A DNA stretch of 64,000 nucleotides from Hymenolepis diminuta (lineage: Eukaryota; Platyhelminthes; Cestoda; Cyclophyllidea; Hymenolepididae). The notes under the pieces are model-generated. The model ran no database searches, was not told the origin of the DNA, and was given only the letters and a program-made list of their open reading frames with translations. Positions 46,901 to 60,277 of this stretch are shown here, one piece after another. Position 1 is the stretch's first letter. The number at the start of each line of letters is the position of its first letter. Where the stretch lies: positions 1,531,761 to 1,595,760 of the forward strand of contig CAADRB010000025.1 of assembly GCA_900708905.1 (NCBI GenBank), in the 5' to 3' direction. Made by a program: the position numbers and the translations under genes.

Positions 46901-49900
46901 GTTGCAGCAGCAGTTGAAGGAGGTACCAGTGTTCCAGTGGACGATTTTAGTCCCTTTCCATCGGAGTTCTGATTGGCAAGACAGGTTCCCAGCATGTGTT
47001 GGACACCTAAAGAGAAAAAAGACATTCAAGTAATGAAACGAACTTGAGGGGATATAGAAGCGTAACCCTCTGAGGAACACGTACCTAGGGCCTGATCGAC
47101 GGGTTCTGGAGCGTCGACATGTTTGAGTTTGTTGTAGTGGATTTCCACGTTGCCATTGGGAACGAGAACTTTTACTTGGTCGACTGGTGGGAAGACGGTT
47201 CTAGGGAGAAAGGAAGATTGGGATGCAAGCACGATATAGGGCAAGTATATTAATTCATCTGTACAGATTTTTAGTCGTGGTGTGGATTGTAACGTATTGA
47301 GAACTATGAACAAAGACCCAGAGACAGCGCACACCTTTACCACATTGCATTCTAGTATTGTTAATTTGGGTAGTTAAACGAGAGATACTTGACGACAAGT
47401 CCATCATACTCGATTCACCGTGCCTCAACAAGATGAATTCATCAAATAACCAAACACCGAGAATCTTTCGGGCCTTCAATAGAACTATTAGGTAGATTAC
47501 ATTTAATTCAAATCAGTTATTTAATTATTAATCTACCCTGCTCATTAGGAATATTTGAACCATTCATAGATAGGACATTTTCGTTCACTGGAATATGATC
47601 TTTTTTGAAGTGTCCTCTACTGTGATAATTAATCTTGGAGAAGTCGATATTAAAATTATTTCTTGCTCAAAAAATCTTCAAAGGGATATCATACTAGAAT
47701 TAGTACATGACATACGTTTTTTAGAACCGAATTCTTCAATTTTTTTAAAATGAAACTGATTATTTTGGCAAATTTTTAAAGTTGAATTGAGAATGTGGAA
47801 TAGCAGTAAAGAAATGGAAGCCTCAAATGTCACTGAATTGGACGAAGTCAAAAACTGAGACAATATGAAGACGCGAGCTTCAGATAAGGCCAAACTTCTC
47901 GAGGGTTTAACATTCAGACTCAGGTCCCTTTCTCGAAACATCTGCAGTTATCTGACTTAAGGCTAATGAACAATTTATGCTCGATTTAAACGATTATTTA
48001 TCTAATAAGACCCTAACGTGCATCCAGCCTTGAAATTTGTTCACTCGTACGTATTTGTCCCCAAAATGACTGACTATTCAATACCTAAAGTAATCTCAAT
48101 TTACATGCACAATGGCTGGGACCTTGACTCTGCTTCTTCTGTGTTCTTACATCATTCTAGAGACGGATAAAAAACTGTACTTATCTCGGTCTCTATCACA
48201 CATACCCCAATACATTTCTAGCTCCTAATACTCTGCTTGATTTCATCATCTCCAGACCTCCAAGTTCCATAGGCTACTCTCTAATTTAACGCATACTTGT
48301 CTCATTCTTACCAATAATGAAAGTCAACATGACAGTTTTATTCAAATAAAATTTTGTTTTTATATCCCCAATAGCAGACACTAATGTTTTACTTTTACTA
48401 ATTTTACTATTCATTTATAAATGAAAAGGTTTTTTTGTTCAATCTCGCGAATTATACTCTTCACAAAATCAGGAAAAGAAATCTCTACAATTTCCCATCT
48501 GTCGAAGTATGATAGCTTTGTTTTCAATAGATAGACTAAAATAGACTAGTGTAGTCATGACTACCATATACGCAGAGAGGGACAGGTGACTAACCCTCCA
48601 GTAGAGAAATCAGTGTTGACTCACACCGGACGTACAAGTATGTGTCTATAAGCATACCGCAGAATTGGACGGTGGAGTTTAATGGACTGATAGGGGAATG
48701 GAAGAAAGAACATCGAATTTAAAGTGCAGATTGTTAGCTTGACAGAACTGAAGAGTAGTATGTTATTTACGACTGAGTTCTGTATAGATTTGCATAACGC
48801 CTAAAACCCACCCCTAAATGGATGCAATGGAATTAACTAGTAAAAGATAAAGCTGGTAGAAATTTTAACTCATTGGGTATTACGTAAAAAAAACTCAGAA
48901 GACTCCGGGAAAGCATGTCTGATCTGGTTCTACCAATTACGACTGATCAGACAAACCAAACAATTCGAGGATAGGGGTGTCTGAGAAGGAGTTTTTCATT
49001 TGGCCCGAAATTGGGGACCCGGCTACTAATGATACCAAAATTCGGCTTTTACACAATCGTCGACATCACTGTTCCTCAGGCGCAACGATCAGAAAGGACT
49101 GGAAGTGTTTAATTATCAGAGGCTTAAAGTCTTATAAAGGACAGAGATGGTTAAAACGCCACAAATCAGAATGATATCCTGAAATTTTATATCGGATTCA
49201 ATACAAGTCCTTCAGAGAATCATTTAAGAAGGCAAAAACAAATAGCGGACATATTCTTCTTAGCCAAGAAGCGAAGAAAAAACCCATACCCTATGGACCA
49301 AATCCATATAACCTTGCCCAAAATTAAATTCTCACAACTATACACCCGCTTGGCCGACTAGTATAATATACATTGAATTTTTTCAATACACAGACAATTG
49401 TCCTTCTTTTAATACCGCAAAAAATTCAAAATGGGGAAAGGAAAATCGAAAAGAAAGACATTAATCATCTCTAAAACTGAAAATAGAAAATGATATGAAT
49501 CAATGAAATCCAAAGGATAGTTGTACACGAATTGTGTACGAACCCTCACAACCAAACACCTTGAATTACCTTTTGTAATCCATAGGAGGAGTACTAGCTA
49601 AATGCACTCAACTCAGGCTGGTATGAAGAAGGTAGAACGACGGCCCCCTTATTAAGAAAGTACAATCGCTTACATACACAGCTATGAATATATGAAATGA
49701 ATTATTTCATTATTTAATCAGAAATGTAGTGGTGACATATATTCTGACATGAGCATGAATAAATGGAACAATCCAGTATTCGAGTGACGAATTCTGTGCA
49801 AGGCACCAGAATTACTACTACTACCAATTGCACAAAGCAAATAGTGTAACATGAAGTTCTGCGATAATTAAATCCCTCAAATCAAAACCCATGATTGAAA

Positions 49901-52900
49901 TCTAACTATTTCAATGTTCATTGCTAATAAAATAAAATATTCCCATGAAGGAAGAACCGCTTTATTTAAGCATGTTTTAAACGTAAACATCACCACAATG
50001 TTTTCAACTATTTACAAGCCTCACTTTCGATTAAAATTATTCAGTTTGAGCAAAAACACCCACCTAAAACAGAATGATAAAGAACCTTATGGCTGCAAAA
50101 GGAAGTTACTATTTAATGTACAGAGTGTGTAAGGTATCTGAGTGCACTGATAATTTTGAAAGTTAAACTAACTCGAAAATAACTCATGTATTTTTTATGT
50201 CAAAAGATTTCATGGCAGACACTATTATAATTAATGAATTAAAAAGACGTGCTGTAATAGTGTCTATAAAGGCAAAATACAGCAATTTAGCAATTGCAAG
50301 ATTTCAAAAAGTCACCAGATTTTTCGTCTGCAAATTAGAAAGGAGCTGTTGAATGAAAACAATGGAGAGGAAGAGAAAACAGCATTTTCAACGCTCTGTT
50401 GACTCTCTCACTCACAACACCTGAGTTTGTGAGAAGAGTGCATGACATGATGGACGAAAATCCTGGGAAGTCAATGCGCGACATCTTGCCAAACATCTTC
50501 AAATATCTGAAGAAAGAGTAAGGAATGTTGTTCATCAAGACCTCAGATACGAATCAAGCGTTATTAAGAGAGGTTGTCAGTTTATGTGGACAAAAACAAC
50601 TCAAGAGGATCATTTAATGCGTTCAAAACGACTCTTAAATAAATTGAGGCACCCAGAAGAACAGTCTTGCCTTTGGTTTTTCTCCCACCAAAACATTTCC
50701 ACCAGGATGAAAAAGTCAATTCAAGAAGTGAAACGTGGCTATGAGCTGGCGGACCTCACTGAAGTTCCAACATTTATGCATGCGAACGAAGTTTTCAGCA
50801 ACGGTGATGGTTTTCGGTGTTGTAGAGGACAGTGAGAGAGGGGCACATCATGACTCCTCCATTTTTTCCGCAGGTCCTTAGAGTCAATGCAGATGCAAGT
50901 GCCTATGTGGGAACTCTTCAAATCATTATTGTCAAGCCGCTCTGGATAGACAGTGTAGCCAGTGGAGGAAGACTCCCTTATATCATCTAACAAGATTCGG
51001 CTCCATCATATAAGGCTCTCAAAACACACAATTGGACGGCAGAGAATTTTTATCGTCGTGTCACATCGAACTTATGTCCGCCTCCTAATTCACCAGACCT
51101 TAATCCTTTGCATTATTATGTGTGGGGCGTCGTTGAAAGGGAAGTTAAGAGGCACCTCATAACACCAAATCCTCCTTTATGGAAGCAATAGCCCGAGCAA
51201 TGGAGGACATCAATAAACGCTACCTCACCAAAACTTGCAACTGCTTTCGGACATGAATTGAGTCGGCGATAGAAGCCGAAGGAGGATACATATAATAAAA
51301 CCTAGGTTAATAGGCATTATGTTCATTTGTTTTGTTAAAAGAAGGTGTAAATTTCAATCATTGACAGTTTCATCATCCCTTTTTCTAAAAAGTCGTAGTG
51401 TCCTGAGATGCCTTACCCACCCTGCATATAGAGAGATTTAGATAACGTAGCGAAATATCTTTTACTAGGATCAAAAGTCACAATTGCCAAATAGGTCTCT
51501 AAATAGGGAGCCACTATCTTATGGTGTCGGAAAACACTCAAAGCTTAACTGTTTTATGAGATATACAATGATATATTTAAGCTTCAAACCTGGCTTATTA
51601 ACAATAAGATAGTTATAACTCACTTAATCATTGCATGAAAGTCTCCAGCTGGCAAAGCCGCTCCCGAAGACGTTCCAAACTGCACTTGATGAGCCTTCTG
51701 ATATTCCGCATAGATCTGAACTCGAGGAAAACTCGATTGTGGATGAACCTCGTAGTTTTTATTTAACCAGAAAGTGGCAAATTCCCTCTTATCTGTCGGT
51801 GCATCCTGGTAGGGTTTTGGCAGAGTGTTGATCAGAGAAGAGGCTGCGGAGTTTGTCACACTGGAGGGGGACTGAAGGTTCTGCCGAAGTGAAGTGGTGC
51901 TAGTCTTCCGTTCTAGAGACAGAGTTGTCTGTTGAACGGTTGTCTGCTTTCCATTGGTTACTATAGAAGACGGAGCTACAACGGACTTCGTTGGAGCAGC
52001 GGCTACAACTACAGGTAAAATAGGAGGCCGGGGAGCGACGGGAGTTAGAACCGTGGCTGTTGAAGGTTGTTGAGTTTGAGGTTGGGTCTGAGAACCCGCC
52101 AAATCAACTGAGATCTTAGGAACATTTATAGTAGCAGTCTGCAAAGAAAACGTGTTATGTGGATTTTGTAACGAAGGAGAATGGGCTAATTAGGCAAAGG
52201 TCATCATAGGATGTAATAAAGAAGGAAGCAAACGCAATTTATGAAATTTGTTCAACTAAGAAAAGACAAAAAGAGGTTTTCTAGATGAAAAATAAAGATT
52301 AATCCGTTACTGATTTAGCATCACGTTTAGGAGATTTTGCATTTAACCTATCTGAATTATAAAAAATGAACATGAATACGTAAAATTAATCTGAGATTGA
52401 TCCGTATTTGAAGAAGTTTCCTAATCTTTATAAATAAAAAGAAATGATTGAAGTCAGGCCAAATCAAGATCATCTGTTTACATTTTTAGTAGTTGTATGA
52501 ATATGTTTTAAGTTTGTTCACCGAAGTTTATTAACTTAGGCCCATTGGTTTGAAGTTAAGTTTTCTAGAGCCACATCCACGAGAAACTCGCATTCCATCA
52601 CAAACTATACCTGAGAAACTTTTAATCCCATACTATTTCGGAAGAGCTTAAGAAATCAACATCCAGTTATAGTCATTAATCGTACAAGATAGGCAGAAAA
52701 ACCTAGAAAGAGACCAAGTAAAAGTTCGATTAAAACTAGAACTCGTCCTAAGTTCGATAAAATCAGACTATGGCAATAGCAGGGAAAGTGAAGGGGCAGG
52801 AAACTGCAAAAATAAAGCTGCCTAAAATTTTTTTTCTTCCATTTTCACTAGGCACTAGCATTTCAGAAACAATTCAGCAGTGAAGAAGAGATGGGCGTTG

Positions 52901-55900
52901 TCTTTTAATCTTCCATCAAGTTAGACAATTTTCATATGTAATTAATCAAAACAAATAGTCAAATATACAGTGGACGAAGTTAGAATTCAGATTAAGCCCA
53001 AATTAAGAGAAATTAGAAATGATGCAACGGAACACGATTTCTTACCTCACAGACATACTCTCATTGATTAGACCTAATAAATTCAAGGGTGACAAGCAAA
53101 TAATTAGTATCTCAATGAAGAGAAGGCAGGAGTTGGCAACTAGGGGAATGTCCTATACTTCAACTCAATTCCCAACTTAACACCACAACTGAAGATACAA
53201 CCTCACCTTCCCACAAAAAACCCTCATTTTTCGAGTGTCTAGATGTCATTTGTGATAGGGTTGGTGTCGATACATTTCCAGTGATAGGAATGAACGGATG
53301 CGAATTTCTCAATTAGGAAACTGTTAAAATGTCTCCGCTTAATTCAAAATAAGTGTTAAAAGACACTCGAAATATATAAATGAGTACTCCTCTAATAAAG
53401 TAGATGAAGTTCAACTAACCCTAGTCGTTGAGATGGCTGGAGTTACAATAGCCTCCTGCGTTTTAACCACCGTCGAAGTTGCAGTTGTCGTTATCGAAGT
53501 CACAGTTCCAGAGAAAGAGGCAGAAGTTGGAAGGCTGCTTTCAGGAGTTGTAATCGTTACAGGAAGTTTATTAGGTGCTGGGCAAGCAGAAACAACTGTA
53601 ACCGGCACTGGGACAGCATAGCAACCAGCGTGGGGTTGAGGAGCAGGACACAGCATGAGATTTGAAGCAACCACTGCGGATTGGAGATCCTTTTTCTCTT
53701 GCTGAGTTTGCTGCTGAAGTGTTTGAGTCGGAGGCTGCATTGCTATGGCGATGGGCTTCTCTAGAATACGCCGAGGAGCTGTTACACCGGATGGCAAAGT
53801 ATTTGTTGTTGTGGTATTGACGACTGTGGTAGGTGTATTTCCAGGAACCTGGAAGTTACAGAAAGACAATATAGCAGGAAATTTGTATACTTAAATAGTA
53901 ATCATTCATTCATATCGATAAAATACAGAAAAAAATCATGTTAATTTAAGTTATTTCCTATTGTTTGTTATCATAATAACTAAATCAAAAAGTCATAGAT
54001 GTGTTTCCTGGAGCATAAAAGTTACGAGTGGATGCTAGGAATGTGCAACTCTGAAGATACTTAAGATAAGAGCATTGCAAAATTAAAAATGAATCAATTT
54101 CACATTATTATCATATATTAAAGTTTTAGCATTATTGAATCCTACCAACCAGTTAAAGATTATTTCCATCTGAGTTAAAGAACGAACTATTGAAGGTAAG
54201 AATTGCTGTCATAAATCCATTACAATGAAAATACATTTTTCATTGTTTCAATCTCGGGAAAGCAACTGAAGACGGGAAACAATAGAATATCCCATTAGTG
54301 AATTAAATAGGGGGTAAAACAGATGTAAATAATGATGTCAGGAGATTAATGACACTTTACTTGAGTTACCCATTTTAATAATAGGTACAGAGTACCAAAA
54401 CCTAATGCTTCCAAGTTCAAGCTTCATAATTTTGCCCCCAACTTGTTGGATAAGATAGGGTTCACGATGTTCAGGGCACATTGACCGGCTGATAGTACTG
54501 AGTGGATGATTATGCTACCTCGACATACTTGTCTCCTAAGAAAGCTAAAACAGCTAGGTAATACTAGCTATTATTAACACAACAGAATTTGTACCTGGTA
54601 ATTGCATATCCCCAAATCGCTATCAAATTTTGAACTTGTCTGTATGATATACGTACGTAATTTTAAAAAAAAACCGATTAAACTATCTTGCATAATTTGA
54701 ATCCATAATACTTATTACAAGAGGGGTTTCCAATCTCACTAACGGATGAGACCCGATTAAATGAAATACCACGAAAATCATAATTTACAAGAAACCAGTT
54801 TTTTAAATCCAGATATCCAAGCTCAGTTTTGGATAAAAATGAATAAAAAGCCATACATTCTTTTTCTAACTACACGATCTCTTCCAATCATGTCTTTTGG
54901 AATGATGAACAGCAAAAGGCAAAGTTGCATTTCATCACTCAGAGAGAAATTTTCATAAACAGATTTCATAGACTAGAATTTAAAAATCAATTTTCAATGC
55001 TAGTATATGTTAAAGAGTTGATAAACCTAACAGATTATTAAAGATTGCAAAAAACAGTCCCTAATCATTCACCTATATTAGACGCTAAGAGATTACCACC
55101 CACTCCCAGTAAAAAAAGGTTTCGAAAAGTAAGATTCTCTATTCGGGTGGCGTCTAGCAAACGAAATATTGAAAAAATCCACGAAGGGAAAGGAGACACT
55201 GACATTGTAATAATTAATGTCTCCATTTTAAAGTAATGCAGATGTCTTCAAATTAATTGTGTATGCAGAATTACACAGTTTTGTAAAATTAGGTGTCCAT
55301 TCCCGTCTTCCTAACTGCTGAACGGTTAGTTGGTACAGGTTACAATTTGAGGTTAGTAGAAATCAAGCCACCCTAACTCAATCCCTAGTACTTTCGCATA
55401 CAAACTAAGGTTGTTAAATAACAAATAAGGCAAAACAATGTATAACCGTACTTATAAAAGAACTTTAAATGAAACAAGCTACTTCTTCGAAAAAAATGAG
55501 TCTCCATTCGCACACCAAATCATAAACACCGCCACTGACACGATACAGGAATCATTCACACCTAGCTTAATAAAAGTAAAGAAAATTTATTTCTCCAACC
55601 TCTGCATGCACTAAACAGACTGAAGTGAATTTAAAGCGAATAATGTTACATGTGTTAATGTCACATTATAAGTACTTCGCCTTAGGCCAAAAAAGCGAGA
55701 CAGATCACTTTCTTGGATAAAAAAATCGTTGATTAAGTTTATTTAATAAATCCAAGGAACACAAAGCAATTCGGGAAAAAAGAATGTTGAGGATCATACA
55801 AAGAAAATAAGAGCGTAAAGTAAAAAAGAAAAATAAATAAAGAAAAGTATTATGATACGAACTCTTAGCAAAAACTTGAACGTTGATTCTAAAATTTATT

Positions 55901-58900
55901 TAAGCCTCGAAATTCCCGCAAACCTCATTCGTTACTGGAATACTTAGCTGAGACTAAACGGTATAATTATGAATTATTTTTGGTAAAAATAGTTTCATCT
56001 TTAAACCTAAATGTGACGGTAATGGACACACCTTTGGTATATCAGAGATTAAGAGTTTGAACCTTGTAGATGCGCATCTGCAAATCGGGAGAAAAACAAT
56101 CACATTGTTGGGATTGCGGAAGAACAACCCTCTAGCCAAGATATGTATTGAAAAGTACCTTTTTCCATGAGCTTGAGAACCATAAGAAGCACAGGTCCTA
56201 ATTAGATTACTAATGAGCAATAATATAAATCGGATTAAATGATGTGAACTACATTATATCACAATTAATCAAAATTTGAATTTATTCAAAAAATATTATC
56301 TCAGAGCAATTTTAGAAATTGGCACATCAAAATCAAGAGTGAAGAATAATAACAATAAATCCCATGCACATTTAGGAAAGGGTTAGCATCATAGAGCCTC
56401 CCCAGTGAGAAACTCAAATTCTGCCACCTCTTTTATAAGCCAGACTTAATCAATGTGATCGAAAATTCAGTTCACTGGAGGTGTATTAATGGGCATTAAA
56501 TCTGCAACTTCCGATTTAGCAGAAGTAACGAATACGATAACGATGCACGTTATTGATCATAATGTTGGGATCATTTACAGTCGGAAAGCAAAGGAACCAT
56601 TACGTGATTTCCTGGGTTTTTTAGGAAATGAACTGACTTGGTAAAAAATGACGAGACTAAATTAAGTAGTTTTAACACCCATTCATGCGTTTCCTCCTAA
56701 GATGAGCTACTCCGTAGAAAAAGATGTGCATTTTGCACGACCATTTGATCTAAAATAGGTCAATAGAAAATCTTAACTTGACCAATCTAAACCCTCACAC
56801 AATAGACGAATCAAATATGCTATCGGAACAGAAATGAATAGGTATTAGAAATTTTTACGCTTATCACGCGGAAGGCTGCCTGAAGTTAAAGAAAAAGGGA
56901 TTTGTCAAACAAAGGAACTCCAAAAATGCGAAGACTTTATTTTCGGAAGATCAAAGGGCGAAGTGGCCGTTGCAAATTAGTAGGAACTGCTGGTGTTTCT
57001 TAGATAGGCAGATTGGAAGGATTTGACGGATACAAATGTAGGAAACCTAAATTCTAAACTGTAGAAGTACGCACACCAAGGAAATTCATTTAGGTGCATT
57101 AAGCGTCCAAATTGAAGGATTTAACTGGGAAAAGGAAACTGAAGCTTACGAGGTTCTCTTCAAAAAGAGCTCATTCGACCAAATGACATCCAACACATTT
57201 TGATGGAAAAACTTGAAACCACCTCATCCTAAAGAAATTACTTCTGTTAGACAAACCTCTAAACCCAACAGTTGCCAATCAGCACAGTCAAATGAGAACA
57301 TCAACGTCGAAAAAGCAGTTAAACATACGAAGTATCAAAAAAGGATATACTTGCAAACAACACAATTGATAAGTAAATTTGACAAAAAATGTACGAACCT
57401 GCATGACCCTGATTCGAATAAGCCCTTCCGAGCCAAAAGACTGTGCCTCAAAGGTGAGGAGGGTGACAAGAGAGCCAATAAGATGATGAGGACCGCTGTT
57501 AAGGCAACTATCCTCCTCATCCTCGTCTTCTAATTCGCCAGTCAGGATTAGGGCATCACAAAAAGCGGGCCCTTGAGTTGATAGGGCGAACACAGCATCT
57601 AGAGCCAACACGAGTATGTGAAGGTCACGAATGCAGGTCAGCTGTAGGACTAATCTAATCACTTCCCGCTTTTGAGGTGGTAATACGAGAGATCGAGTGA
57701 GGAAATCGAGATTTCTGGAAGATGTTTCAACCAAATAGGTATGAGAACTTCCAGGTAGACCCTGATGAGATTGGATGGGAGATTCGCAGAGATGCCGGAG
57801 TATTGTAAGTCCTAATAATGGGTAAAGAGAGATTATCTCTAAGTGCTTAGTTATTACCGCAGTGGCAATTACACAGCAAAACAAGCGGGAGTTATGAGTC
57901 ATTCATAAGCGTGTTTGTGTTTATAGCTTCTTAGGTTGTCTGAAAATTCTCTTTCAGACACAGCGATTACTTAAAACTAGAAAATATATCCCACATCTTT
58001 AAGAAATTGATGTAAACAAATGTGAAAATTCCCTACAACAGTGAATCAGAGGACTAATTACAAGATCGATAATTTGATTTAAATAAATGTGAAAAATACG
58101 CGTTTAATAAAAAAGGATGTACCAAATGGGTCACGTCTTTAAGCCAATTTCCTGATCGATAAATTAGTGGGCATGACAATGTACCCAAATACGTGTATCT
58201 AATGCAAAAAAAATCGATAGCAAACTGTAATTCAATTCACATGAGTAATTCGTCAGGTGGATCGATGCATAATTGGGCTTGAATTCAAACGGAAAACGTG
58301 CATTAATAATAATAATCAATAGCAAGAGCCACGTTTTTTTTAAAAGCCAATTACCCAACCGATAAATAATTGGACTTGAAAATAAAGGTGTTTATATACA
58401 TTCTATGCAAAATTATCTCCAGTACAGTCATTCACACTTTTCAGCCAATTCAAACCGCCATCTTTGTAATTTAATTATCTTCGGGTTAAAGAGACAGGAT
58501 GTTTATTAAATTTGCATATTAAAAAGATTTGTTAAACTCAATATTAACTGCGATTCAGCTAACCCACTGATCAATGGTAAAAAAAATTTACAGTCAGAAA
58601 AAGATGTTTATACTCTTGGCGTAATACTCTTAAATAGAAAACAACCTCTGAAGTAAATGCCAATCACTTAAGCGAGCAGAAGATTAAATAACGTCAAACA
58701 ACTCTAGAAAAAAGGGGGAGGGAAATATCAAGTTTACTAAGACTTTCGGTTGAATATGAGGTCATTTCAAGCTCCGGTATGACCTTACAAGGTGACTAAT
58801 CTAAAAGACTGAGTGAACATCCACATAAATCTCAAGTTGTTTCACAAGCTAAACAAGTTTTTTTCTGGCATATTAGCAAAGAGCGAAGCATAGTATCCAA

Positions 58901-60277
58901 AATGCTGATAAAAGCTCATGTACAACGAACTTAAATGAACAGGACTCACCTCTTGTGACATCTACGCGATCTTGAGATGCCAAAAGGACAGGAATTAAGT
59001 TAACAAGGATGTCACCAAGGGGACCAATCACAGGGAAATGTAGGTAGGCAAGAATATCAAGCCCGAGTTGTCGAAGGGCCGTATGAGTGGAATAAATGCA
59101 TAAACAGGCAAATCGCAGAGCATCTGGTTCCTGACTCAGAATCATTGCATTCGCCGAAGGGATTACCACCAAGTTCCGCAGCACCATAGCAACTAATTGG
59201 ACGCGGAAGCCCTCTACATCGTGGTAAGTCATGGTATCACGAAAGGTTAAACAAGTATCGGGTTTAGGTGGGTTGTCATCTGGAGATATAGGCAGATGTT
59301 TGTCTACAAACCCAACCATAATAGATTAAACTAATGCAGACAATTAAAAAGGGAGGAAGTAATAAAACTACATAATTGCCCACACGGTGTTTGACAATTG
59401 ACAATGAACCACATGAAAAACACTTACGTGAAAATACATTGGGATTGAGGAACTGTCGACCATATTCACTCGGAACTACACTATGCCAGAACTATAAAAG
59501 TGTAATGGAGTAAGAAAAGGCACGAAAACTGCTTACCTTCTGAAAATCTCTATTACATTGTGACCGCCAAGCTTTTTTAAGATCATAAGAGCATGGGCCT
59601 GAATAAATGGTCGGTAAATAATCAGTATTGATAGTCATACCCGTTGAATAGATTCCAACAGTTGATAACATTAAAGGCAGAATTTGGGGACACCGAGATA
59701 ACTCAAATCCATTTTGCTGAGAGGACATAAGAAGGACAGTATTGATTGCATAGTCCAATTCATTCGGGAGACCAGATTCCAGTGCTAAAAGGAGGGCTCT
59801 GTACTCCACAGATTCGATGAGATCAGTGCTCAAGTTCCACCGGTGTCGTAGATGATTTTCCACGAGTTGGAGACTTAAACTAGGGTCATTGGAGTCCATT
59901 TCAAGAATATCGCCACCAGGTTGACCATCAACACTGCGTTGAACACGCTCGTAGGTTTCAAGGTAATTCTGAAAGACATTTTTCGCGGCTTGACCGATGT
60001 TAATACAGTCAGACTGGAGGGAAATTGCAGCAGCTACCTCATCCCAAAGGGACAGGGAAGTCACCTTTTTTGAACCGCCCCGAAGTGCGACAGCGTTGTA
60101 GAGTTTTAGGAGGCTGATGGGGTGACCATTCAGTCGAGGATAGGAGTTGAATAGAAGTACAGGAATACCTCTAAGTTTGGCAAGCTCGGAGATAAACTGT
60201 TCCTCATTGAGGTCAGAGAGATATCCGCCTGATATATTTACCGGGAGGTGAATGCGATTTTTGTGACGTGAGAGCAT
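40973..60277 (-). CDS. ARID2: ARID2 (BAF200), PBAF chromatin-remodelling subunit
   Basis: Twelve exons in transcript order: 60277-59537, 59491-59428, 59303-58950, 57811-57399, 53848-53420, 52138-51624, 47200-47085, 47006-46891, 45410-45088, 43480-42826, 41507-41185, 41111-40973. They sum to 4188 nt (1395 aa), all phases consistent. Domains: ARID DNA-binding domain (about 18-113, with LYNAVALRGG and LWDEVAAAI); armadillo-like helical region (about 160-650, with LRQLGLDILAYL and VTRGLTILRHLCE); Ser/Thr/Gln-rich linkers; RFX-type winged helix (about 784-870, split by two introns, FHAMIKTVFP); two C2H2 fingers (Cys1208, Cys1214, His1227, His1232 and Cys1244, Cys1249, His1264, His1269); and the family C-terminus EGPVTKHIRLTAALIL (1323-1338). 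This order is diagnostic of ARID2, which targets the PBAF SWI/SNF complex to chromatin in the nucleus. The human protein is about 1835 aa; the shorter length is in the Gln-rich middle. The donor after 57399 (GTTCGT) is weak, so an extra small exon before 53848 is possible. Confidence 0.93.
46545..46870. promoter_or_regulatory. Motif-dense regulatory island inside ARID2
   Basis: It lies in the intron just after exon 47006-46891. Present: a perfect CRE TGACGTCA (46602-46609); CACGTG at 46707-46712 and 46859-46864 and CACGTG within ACACGTGTCG (46761-46766); CCAAT at 46673-46677 and 46806-46810; TCAAGGTCA (46689-46697) and its exact reverse complement TGACCTTGA (46791-46799), which match extended monomeric nuclear-receptor sites (ERR/SF-1 type). 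CpG density is well above the flanks. An internal promoter or enhancer is inferred. Confidence 0.4.
50121..51424 (+). mobile_element. Full-length but dead mariner-like DNA transposon
   Basis: A 1304-bp element in the ARID2 intron 47201-51623, in the opposite orientation to ARID2. Its terminal inverted repeats agree imperfectly over about 30 bp: CAGAGTGTGTAAGG (50121-50134) on the left, and CCTTACCCACCCTG (51411-51424) on the right, whose reverse complement is CAGGGTGGGTAAGG. A TA flanks the left end (50119-50120), while the right flank reads CATA, suggesting a decayed TA target duplication. Size, ends and the transposase remnant fit Tc1/mariner. Both outer catalytic positions are changed and several frames are broken, so it is not autonomous. 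Confidence 0.85.
50400..51265 (+). pseudogene. Mariner transposase pseudogene (DD37D-like spacing)
   Basis: Fragments in changing frames follow the mariner order: DENPGKSMRD (about 50455-50484), then after a frameshift LAKHLQISEERVRNVVHQD, then LNKLRHPEEQ and LWFFSHQN (50671-50694), then QDSAPSYKA (from 50991) preceded by a TAA stop, and PNSPDLNPLHYYVWGVVERE. The first catalytic Asp is His (codon 50686-50688), the second is kept (50994-50996) and the third is His (51111-51113). The second-to-third spacing has 38 residues between, including one apparent extra Pro, nearer to the DD37D/maT group than to DD34D. The family assignment is from memory of the motif pattern. Confidence 0.75.
53255..53375 (+). 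repeat. SINE-like repeat fragment (body)
   Basis: It lies in the ARID2 intron 52139-53419. CCAGTGATAGGAATGAACGG, GCGAATTTCTCAATTAGG and AATAAGTGTTAAAAGACAC match the 3' body of the family. Head unrecognisable. Confidence 0.4.
56360..56555 (-). repeat. SINE-like repeat copy
   Basis: It lies in the ARID2 intron 53849-57398. On the minus strand the order is GTGCATCGTTATCG, TCTGCTAAATCGGAAGTTGC, CCTCCAGTGAACTGAATTTT, TTAAGTCTGGCTTATAAAAG, AGAATTTGAGTTTCTCACTG. Clear family member without the intact stem. Confidence 0.5.
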
